Below, one piece after another: positions 1 to 7,700 of a stretch of 21,784 bases of DNA. Every line of letters starts with the position of its first letter. The first letter of the stretch is position 1. Source of the DNA: Priapulus caudatus (taxonomy: Eukaryota; Priapulida; Priapulimorpha; Priapulimorphida; Priapulidae). Where the stretch lies: contig NW_014577296.1 of assembly GCF_000485595.1 (NCBI RefSeq), forward strand, positions 450,910 to 472,693, in the 5' to 3' direction. Made by a program: the position numbers and the translations under genes. Under the pieces are notes generated by a model. It worked only from the letters and a program-made list of their open reading frames with translations, searched no databases and was not told the DNA's origin.

Positions 1-1330
1 CAAAATCCGCGCTGGAAAAAAATTACATCACAGCCGCATTTAAGGATGTTGTATTGTTGTATGTTGCACTTATTGTTCAGTGGGTTCAATTTGTATGTTA
101 ATCTTGCTATGTTAATTTGGCAAAGGTGATTTTTTGAGCTAGTCAATAAAATGAGGTAAGAAGTATGCGTTTATTAACACATTGTAGCAATGTTAGTAAC
201 ACTTTTATGACAATGTTGATCCATGATAAGCCTTTACTTCTTTCCAGGAACATAAAGTGAGGAGAAAAATTTGTGATGGCCTTACGAAAGAGATTTGCAG
301 ACTTTGGATTGCAGTATTCATAGGTAAACAAAGTCTCTGCATACATTCAATAGAAAGTTGTTTGCTAGACTTTTTTTATCACCTGCTGAAAGGCAATGTG
401 ATGCTAATGCGTGCTGGACAACAACCGACCCTTCTAAATAGATAAGTAGCCAGCACATGTAATTGTTTAACTCTTTTGTTTTCTGTGCAGGGGGGAGCAG
501 ATAATTTTTGACGTGTTCCTAAAGGCTGGACAAGACCTACTGCTTGAGACACGTGCTCCAAGATGGTTTCAAAACGATTCACTTCTTCGGAGACAAAACC
601 ATTTCCAGTAAATGTGCAATTTTCTAAGCAGTCTACTGTCTCTAGTAGAAAGCTAAATAAAAATCTCGACAACTGCAGCCGGGATAAACGCGCGAAGCGC
701 GAACAGCGCCACCTGTGGCGCCATCTATGGACAACTCGCTGCCCTATATTAGAATACTTTTTCACGAGGCCTTTTAGGTATAGGATAAAGCCGTAAGAAT
801 CGGTCAATTCAGCAGTTCTGGCCATTGCAGAAGTCTTTCGGCTTTGCACGTAGGGCAGAAAAAATCCAAAATACTCGTTTTTTGTTGCTTTGTGGCTCGG
901 CGGCGCGTGCTTTTGCGTGTATAAAAATAATTTTCCTCTTTTCGCTGATTTATGCCTGACATTAATTTGGAAGTTATCGCCACCATCAGATGGCGCTACG
1001 AGTCCATCTACGTAGCATTTTCAAGTTTTTTTAAAAAAAACGCTCGGCTGCATGACCTAGACTGCCGCGCGGCGCGACACGCTAGCGTAACTCACTTCAG
1101 TGTAGCCAACGATAGTTCGCTGAGTGAAGGTCGGTAGCCGTCTAGCCCTGCTCGTCACTGCCGCATGAACTTTGAGCGATAAGCTCCAATCTGATGTTCT
1201 GATGTTTGCCATTATGATTGTGACGATGTTCAGTTTGTTTAGACTCAGACTAGCGGCACATTAAGACTGCTATTACATTCCACACCTACGGCTAGGAATA
1301 CTTGTATACTACACAAGTACATGTTACAAT

Positions 1331-1442
1331 AATTACTACTAAGTACTACTACTAGTAGTAGTAGTACTACTAAGTTACCTAGTACTAGTACTAGTAACTA
1401 CCAGGACGCTACGAGCTAATAGTAATAGTAATAGTAATAATG
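1331..1442. repeat. ACT/AGT trinucleotide tracts with palindromic centre
   Basis: Short interrupted runs of ACT, AGT, CTAGTA and then AATAGT lie inside the 1.76 kb insertion. Positions 1344-1363 form a perfect 20-nt palindrome centred on CTAG (TACTACTACT / AGTAGTAGTA). This is simple-sequence DNA with hairpin potential and no coding content. Confidence 0.8.
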
Positions 1443-2222
1443 ACTAACTCTGTTACTAGTAATTAACTTAACTAATAATGACGAACCTAAACCTATTATA
1501 TGATATAATATTAGATTTATATTGATGTAAATGACATTGTGTGTTTTATTCCCCATGCCCATACATTGGGGCCCATATAATATTGGGAGCCATGTTCTCT
1601 ATCCTTGAACCACTAGTACTACTAGACTACTACGACTAATGCAAGAAACGGCTCTTTGCTAGGGTTAGAATACCGCCTAGCTATACTAGACACAGGCACT
1701 TGAAGCGTTTCAATAAAATATAATGCTAACTAAATACGAAATCTTATTTACTACGAAATTGTTAATGTTTCTAGTATAGGCCAACTCTGTTTCAAGAAGG
1801 TTTTCGAGGTGCAAAGGCTATATATAGACTAGGACTCGCTCCCACCTCGCGATTAGCCATTGAGTGACTAAGCTAAGCCGAGAGGTGCGAGAGAGTGCCA
1901 GTCTATGGGCTATAGGCGGCGGGCAGGCGGCGCACTAGCTGCTTTCCAACTCCCGTACGAGCCTCGCCATTGAACGTTGCAAAAACGTTGCAGCGTTGGG
2001 GCGGCGAAGAGCGCCGGTAGGTGTTTCCTGATTCTGACAGCCGTTTCCATACTGGGCAAGGTTCCCGAATGTCAGAATTTCGCAATTCTTCTTCTGTGAT
2101 TTCGCGTGACACAGCTCGGTTACGAACAGATTACTCGATTACAGTTTTTATAACAAGTGAACACTGTTCACGATGTCCCAAATGTCTACCCTCTGTGTCC
2201 CCCACTAAAATTGCGGACTGTT

Positions 2223-2291
2223 CGCTGGCAGCTATGGATCCGTGCGCGGCCCGCCCAATTGATTCGGCGCACGGATCCATAGCTGCCAGCG
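2223..2291. repeat. Perfect 25-bp inverted repeat, 19-nt loop
   Basis: The left arm at 2223-2247 and right arm at 2267-2291 are exact reverse complements. Each arm includes GGATCC and the GCTGGCAGC-type end. The spacer 2248-2266 is GC-rich at its start. It lies near the right end of the 1.76 kb insertion. The perfect match stands out in a region where other repeats are eroded. Confidence 0.9.
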
Positions 2292-2838
2292 CTGCATACT
2301 GTCGTAGGACGTTCCCGCGGTCGCGTGCGCCTTGCCGCGGAAGTTGCGGCGCAACATCTGCGCTTATAGCGCTTGGGATCACACCTCCTTTCGGCAACGC
2401 TTCTCGTAGTATCCCGTCTCATCTGAGTTATATGTTTGTTAAGTTCCCTCGTAGCATGCATGGTAAGTTGTTGGTGCCATAAGTTCAGTGTCTTTGTTGG
2501 ACTATCCGTCTCTATTTTGCCTGCAATAGCATTGATGTGAGATGTAGACACAGAAAAAGCATTTTTGACACTTTTTTTTTGGCATTTCAGGGCGAAAACG
2601 ATTACGAGATTTTCCGCGATGAAAGGATCGATTGGTCATTCTGTGACCAGCTCAAGCTGATACCATGCAGCAAGTGTGTGACTGCTCCAAAATGACCAGT
2701 CTATGATGTTGGAAAGCTTTTGAACTGTCAAGTGCTGCCATCTTAGCGTAAATTATGTATTGAATGTTATGCGAGTGCGCGGTTTTGGAAACATTCCATT
2801 AAGTTATCGTACTATGAGTTGAGACGCATGGTTGAGAC

Positions 2839-3022
2839 TGTATAGTAGGACTACCTACTGTGCGCATGCACGTGTTGTTTTGTAGAAGCCTTGTTGTGGG
2901 TCAGAGGCGATTGATACCGCGCGCCTTGTTGGCCGGTTCGTATGGCTGCTAGCAGAACATGTATCAGCTCCAGTAATAAAAACGTCTTTATGAGTTACAC
3001 ACTCCTTCGTCAATACTTAACA
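2839..3022 (+). mobile_element. LTR of a retrotransposon (5' or solo)
   Basis: PMM copies 1 and 2 are collinear up to GGTTGAGAC (2838; about 9011 in copy 2), then diverge abruptly. In copy 1 the new sequence begins with TG (2839) and about 184 bp later ends with AACA (3022), the TG...CA ends expected of an LTR. An AATAAA polyadenylation signal lies at 2975-2980, 42 nt before the end. It is followed at once by TGGTGGCAGCGG, a plausible primer-binding site. I found no second LTR and no gag or pol in the window, so this is a fragment or its 3' half has been lost. The type of primer site suggests a Ty3/gypsy-like element, but that is an inference. Confidence 0.68.
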
Positions 3023-3040
3023 TGGTGGCAGCGGCGAAGG
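3023..3040 (+). promoter_or_regulatory. Putative tRNA primer-binding site of the LTR element
   Basis: TGGTGGCAGCGGCGAAGG starts directly after the LTR's terminal CA. TGG is the complement of the tRNA 3' CCA, and the placement is canonical for reverse-transcription priming. I do not assign a particular tRNA. Confidence 0.6.
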
Positions 3041-3135
3041 AAACGATGTTCGGGAAGCCTCAGCAAAGTGAAACTGTGAGAATTAGTGCTGAACGTTGCA
3101 GGGCAGCGTGTACGTATGCGTCGAGGGAAAGTTCG

Positions 3136-3282
3136 CTGCTCTCTCACCTGTCCTGACTGCTCTCTCACCTGTCCTGACTGCTCTCTCACCTGTCCTGACT
3201 GCTCTCTCACCTGTCCTGACTGCTCTCTCACCTGTCGTGCCAACTCTCTCACCTGTCGTGCCTACTCTCTCACCTGTCCTCT
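3136..3282. repeat. 21-bp minisatellite, 7 units
   Basis: Seven consecutive 21-bp units start at 3136, 3157, 3178, 3199, 3220, 3241 and 3262. The unit is CTGCTCTCTCACCTGTCCTG plus A. The first four are identical and the last three carry small changes (TCGTGC for TCCTGA, CAAC or CTAC for CTGC). The period is a multiple of three, so several frames on both strands stay open (for example a seven-residue SLTCPDC repeat). I read those as by-products. It lies just inside the primer-binding site of the LTR element and may belong to its leader. Confidence 0.92.
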
Positions 3283-3456
3283 TTTGATTGGACGGAGCTT
3301 CCAGTCGCGGCAATGAATAGAATGTTATAGAGCTCTGTCTGCTGCAAGTAGGCAGCATCTAGCAGCTTGATGGAAACACGTCGCAACTCATCAAGCTTTA
3401 GTGATGCAACGAATCTGTCTGCAATGACAACATACAGATCTGTTAACATCAGGCAG

Positions 3457-3481
3457 TTAGGGTTAGGGTTAGGGTTAGGTT
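3457..3481 (+). repeat. Interstitial telomere-like (TTAGGG) tract
   Basis: About four TTAGGG units, the last shortened, on the + strand. TTAGGG is the usual metazoan telomere repeat. The tract is too short to be a telomere and is flanked by ordinary sequence on both sides. Confidence 0.85.
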
Positions 3482-3844
3482 TACGAGGGATTATAGGGAT
3501 ATATACGAACTAGGTATATCTGCGGCGACAAAACATACGCATTTTAGTGGTTTTGAATGTTTGTTCATTCATATTATTATCATTATATCATTATATTATT
3601 ATCGTATGATTATATCATCTATAGTATTATTCGTTTGTATTATAGTTATTTAAATAATCGAGGCATATCAGGTCCGTAGCAAGCATCCCAGGAGAGTCAA
3701 GTGTTTTCTAATTAGAAGGTGGGCCTGTCTAGTTTTGGACATGTTTAGATTTCGGATAACTGGCACGAAAAAGCAGACAACCGGTTATTAGGACAGAAAT
3801 ATTCATTTCACCACTCTGACATCCCCCGGCTACGAGCCTGCATT

Positions 3845-3876
3845 TAATAATAATAATAATATTATTATTATTATAG
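3845..3876. repeat. AAT/ATT microsatellite forming an inverted repeat
   Basis: Runs of AAT are followed directly by runs of ATT, so the tract is self-complementary and could extrude a hairpin. Confidence 0.85.
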
Positions 3877-4450
3877 GTACCTAACATGGCTAGCAGGGTG
3901 TCGACATGCAGCAGGGGTGTGTTGCAGCAAATACGATAGTCCAGTGTCTTCAAAACTCTCAGCTCAGAGTTCAGGATTCCTGCTAAACTGCAGTCATGCC
4001 CGACATCCTTGAGGAGTGTCCTTATCTTACGTGGCGTTAGGATCTACAATAGAAGTTATATAGTGACTGTGAGCAATTATTCATTTAGAAAACAGTAAAA
4101 AACTGGGCTCGAAGAAATTCTATCAACTATTTACATTTTTCCACATCATTAGCCTATTCTGAAGCCTAGTTAAGGCATTGTCATCCTCTAGAATTTCCAT
4201 TCTTACAACCTTTATCATAATTACCATCACAATCTTTTATCGAACAAGAAATGTTATTTAATTGGCATGCAGTAAGTTGATAAGTACTATGAATAAAAAA
4301 AATAGCTCCATGCATATAACTATTTAAGTTTGCTGTCATGTTTAACTTACGTTATAGTGTAAAGACATCTTGCTCGCAAGCTGCAAGCATGAGAGCGCAC
4401 GTGCAACGCATGAGAGCGTAGTGAAGTGTAGTGAAGCGGAACCGGAACCG

Positions 4451-4537
4451 CCTGTATCATACAGGTTAAGATATCATCAGAGCACATCATCAGGTGATTT
4501 ATGTGCTCCGATATCATATAACAACTTATATGATATC
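4451..4537. repeat. Three consecutive hairpins upstream of PMM exon 1
   Basis: Hairpin 1: CCTGTAT / ATACAGG (4451-4465, 1-nt loop). Hairpin 2: GAGCACAT (4480-4487) with ATGTGCTC (4501-4508), 13-nt loop. Hairpin 3: a perfect 12-bp stem, 4510-4521 with 4526-4537, loop CAAC. GATATCAT at 4470-4477 can pair alternatively with the right arm of hairpin 3. The cluster ends about 175 bp before the PMM start codon. It may be a small palindromic transposon remnant or a regulatory cruciform; the sequence alone does not decide. Confidence 0.75.
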
Positions 4538-4711
4538 TATGAATATTATGGCAGCCTCCACGTCACTGTTTTCTAGGCATGACGGGAAGAGTCGAATGGG
4601 TTTTCCGATTGCCTCCACGTAACAACTGTTAAACTTAATGTTATACTAGTCATTTTTCCAGTTTAATGAGGTTCTGATTAGGTTCTCTTCAGTGTCTTTA
4701 CCTAAAATATA

Positions 4712-4780
4712 ATGGCTGGAGGTGATGGCTCTACGATTTTACTTTTTGACATTGATGGGACGTTGACCTTGCCCAGAAAG
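4712..4780 (+). CDS. PMM2: PMM exon 1 (start codon, DIDGT motif)
   Basis: The frame opens at ATG 4712 and encodes 23 residues, starting [17 protein letters not shown] and ending LPRK, then donor GTAGGAGT at 4781 in phase 0. Position, length and phase agree with vertebrate PMM2 exon 1 (22 codons). No upstream in-frame ATG extends it plausibly. No clear TATA box is visible just upstream. Confidence 0.9.
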
Positions 4781-7700
4781 GTAGGAGTTATAACGTTATG
4801 TTTGAATCCACAGATTGTCAGTATCACTATCAGTAGCTGACGCTGAGAGGGTCTATATCCCCCAGGGTACTGCCAGGCCAGTGCCGGAACTTACCCTGGG
4901 TACGGTCCGGTATACCGGAACGTACCCTGGTACTATCTAATATGCCGGACCGTACCTCGCCTACTCCACTAACGAGTCTAGGGAGTCGCCTACTCCCTAG
5001 CCCTAACCTGAACCCGAACCCTAACCCTAACCATATCAAATAGTTACAAACCCCAGCCTTGGACCTAAACCGCCAGGCTCCTTGGTTCGACGTTACATCG
5101 ACGGTATGTTAAAGCCGAGAATTGGTAACTTTGGGCCTACCCAGGGTACCCTACTCCGGTAAGTTTGCCCCGACCGGACTGTACCCAGGTACTTCGCGTC
5201 AGTATGCCCTGGGGAACAATAGACCTTATCATGAGCGTAATGTGACAACCTAGTCAAAGTACTGCGACAGACGAACACGACTGCTGAAAGTCCCTTGAAC
5301 GTTAAGTCATTGTATTGCCCTACATAAGCCCTATCAATGACCTACGATTCAAGGACGCACAGCAATACGTTCAGTCGTCCAGCAGGACATAATTCTTTAT
5401 CCTTGTGTATATAAAAAAAAAAAATTATTTAGAAATTACTCCCAAAAACGAAAGACTCTGAAAAAGAGTGAAAAAATAAAATTGACTTGTGGCTCTGGAC
5501 CTCTCACAGAGAATTCTGAACAAAATGGATCCAGAGAATTGGTAATATACCAAAAATGGCAACAGCAAACTATATGTGGCTTCAAAAGAAATAGGAATAA
5601 TTAATGTCCTGGACGGTGATAGGATAGATAGTTATTACTGACATCCTCTTTATCGTTTAAGCCACAAATTCATCGATAGTGATATTGAATTGACTCGTCT
5701 CTTCTTGAAATATAATATCTAGTAGAGCATCAACGTCATTAATATACTATTAAAACAAAAAATTGCTCTTCAACTTTGTAACATTTGGAATTGTGAATTT
5801 TGATGTAATGTTGATCCTGTAAGAAGCCAACCAACAAACTTGTTGTCATGAAAGCATAACATGTGCTGCCAATCAAACCCATAAAGATGAATGCGTGCGT
5901 GTGTTCCAATAGGTTATAAGTATCCTAGTTGAATAGATCCATATTAGAAATACTTGTTATAGGGAAAAGGACCGTTGGATTTAATCAGATATATAAATCT
6001 ACTTGGGCTAATTCCTACGTAAAAATAAGGCACTTTAGCTAACAGGTAACACCAGAGTCTCTGAAATATATGAAGGCACATAGCATAACTATACCTTTTG
6101 TATTCATTGTGCATCAAGCAACAAATATGTTTCTGAAATGGAATAGTAGCTCAATAAGAATGGAGCAGCTCATTCCATAAAACAGTATGTTAGGCCTTAG
6201 TGCATTCACTGTTCTCATAGTGCATTTCTATAACGCCTCCAAAAGAAAACAACACTGTGTTCCGATTTCATGTCTGTATAAAAATAGGTAGGGTAGTTAG
6301 GCTTAAACTATTTTTTCCCAATTTTTTTGTAATCGTGTTAAAAAGCCATTATTGTCTTGTTACAGCCGTGCGACATCTCGCGTGACACTTCGGCGGTATT
6401 CTCACGGGTCTTGCGCGAGTTTTCTCTCCCATGGCAGCCCCTATAAATGCCATCGCGCCACAGCGGGTGCGATGGGGTGTCAACTTTACCATTTCTATCC
6501 GGATTTTCATTTCAAATTTTATTTGAAAAATATCGAAGTAAAAAAGTTGAAGGGTACGGGGTAAAAGAACTAAGCTAGGGTCGGGAAACCGGAAAACCAC
6601 AGTTGTTTTTGGCCAACAAGCTGCAATAGCATTCAATAGATAGAGACTCATTGTGTGACTATTCCAGCCACGTCTGTAATGAATGCGCAGAGTCCATTTT
6701 CAAGCTTCAGAAATTTACCAGTGGAGAAATACTAATATTGGCTTAAATGCTTTCCTTGACTATTAATTCCAAAGGCAGAAGTTTTGTTATGCCTGAAATC
6801 AAGAACTGCAGGAGGTTTTGGGTGTTGTGCAGTGCGTGAAATGCTTCATGTATATTTACTAGTTAAATTGACTATGTCACGAAATTTCTAAGACAGGGTA
6901 AAATTTGTAAAATTTTGCTTGCCTATTTTTTAACCAATAAAAATAAAAATCAACGGGAAATAAACGTAACCGTGACGTACCTACGTAACGTACTAGATCT
7001 ACCCGTATAAGATTGTGTCCAACAGTTAAAAATGCCTGGACGATTTGATATATTCCCTGAACAATTAAAGTGCTGTAATGGCTATTAGCGTCACGCAGTT
7101 GTGATTGCTTCACATCGAACAATAATGTAAATATATAGAAGTATAGATGCAGCCAATGTTAAACGCCATGAAAATGAGAAACGAGAATTACTTATATTTT
7201 GAAAAAGTGGAAAACTAATTTTTTTTATTAATTCTTAACTATTTACGTGGCGGTTATCACTTTAAAGCCGAAATTGTAAAGTCTTAATATTACATTCGCC
7301 GCATAAGTTAAATAAATCATGTAATAGGCAGGGGTCCTTTGCCATAAGAGCATCACAGAATGAAGGGAAAATGAAAAATTGCAGCGATTCATTAACATTC
7401 TCTCTAACGAATATCAATAGGCGGACCTACACTGGCCCGTGAAAAAGGAACGTGACAGCCGTAACGACATTACCGATACACCGATACATTCCACATTGAA
7501 AAGGTACGTGCGTGCTTCCGAGCATTACCGATACACCGATACATTCCACATTGAAATGTAAAACCTCACATGCATATTAGAGTATAATGTATTAAGCATA
7601 TATACCGTGTACATATGCACAGTATATGATTATGACATGGTAGTATTTGCACAGGGGTACCTTCATAGAATTCAGGAGTGGTCTAATCAATGTAAGTCCA

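Larger units (their letters stand above)
669..2427. mobile_element. 1.76 kb insertion with imperfect inverted ends in PMM copy-1 intron
   Basis: The intron reads continuously in copy 2 (AAATCTCG then TTACATGTTT, near 8596-8612). In copy 1 the same two flanks are separated by about 1,759 bp. The insert's ends form an imperfect inverted repeat: 677-699 on the left (AGCCGGGATAAACGCGCGAAGCG) against the complement of 2398-2419 on the right, which reads AGACGGGATACTACGAGAAGCG. Flanking ATCTCG (663-668) and ATCTGAG (2421-2427) could be a worn target-site duplication. No transposase coding is visible, so this would be a non-autonomous cut-and-paste element. The boundaries come from comparing the two copies and should be good to a few bases; the superfamily is unknown. 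Confidence 0.62.
1..2706 (+). pseudogene. Phosphomannomutase copy 1, 3' part, frameshifted
   Basis: This is a second copy of the C-terminal exons of the PMM gene found intact at 8190-8881. The window opens inside the intron matching about 7950. Three exons are present: 248-323, 491-607 and 2591-2706, ending in the same TGA context. AG acceptors and GT donors are kept. Against the intact copy, the first exon has a 1-nt insertion (GAGGAG for GAGGG) and a 1-nt deletion (TATTCATAG for TATTCCATAG). The second has several homopolymer indels, such as GGGGGGAGC for GGGGGAC and GTGTTCC for GTGTTTCC. The third also has indels. None gives the expected protein without a frame change. The last intron is interrupted by a ~1.76 kb insertion. 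The copy is either a decaying tandem duplicate or a poorly corrected assembly duplicate. The 5' part would lie left of the window. Confidence 0.8.
3283..4440. other. Non-coding AT-rich stretch between LTR remnant and PMM upstream region
   Basis: No gene is visible. The stretch contains a TTAGGG tract (3457-3481), an AT-rich ATTATTATCATTATA-type low-complexity run (about 3570-3660) and an inverted AAT/ATT tract (3845-3876). Open frames are short and unconvincing. Confidence 0.6.

Noticed and set aside
1819-1832. GGCTATATATAGACT shared with the sequence just right of the Helitron array (19830)
   Set aside because: The match is about 15 bp and AT-rich, with little similarity beyond it. A shared empty-site relative is possible, but chance or a TATA-like motif explains it as well.
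3136-3282. CRISPR array
   Set aside because: Units are contiguous with no unique spacers, and the window is eukaryotic.
3086-3316. Repeat peptides (SLTCPDC and relatives) on both strands
   Set aside because: The 21-bp period keeps several frames open at once; no start context or homologous protein is recognised.
6349-6651. Overlapping open frames on both strands in the PMM intron
   Set aside because: Neither frame matches PMM or any family I recognise, and there are no splice borders in the right phase.
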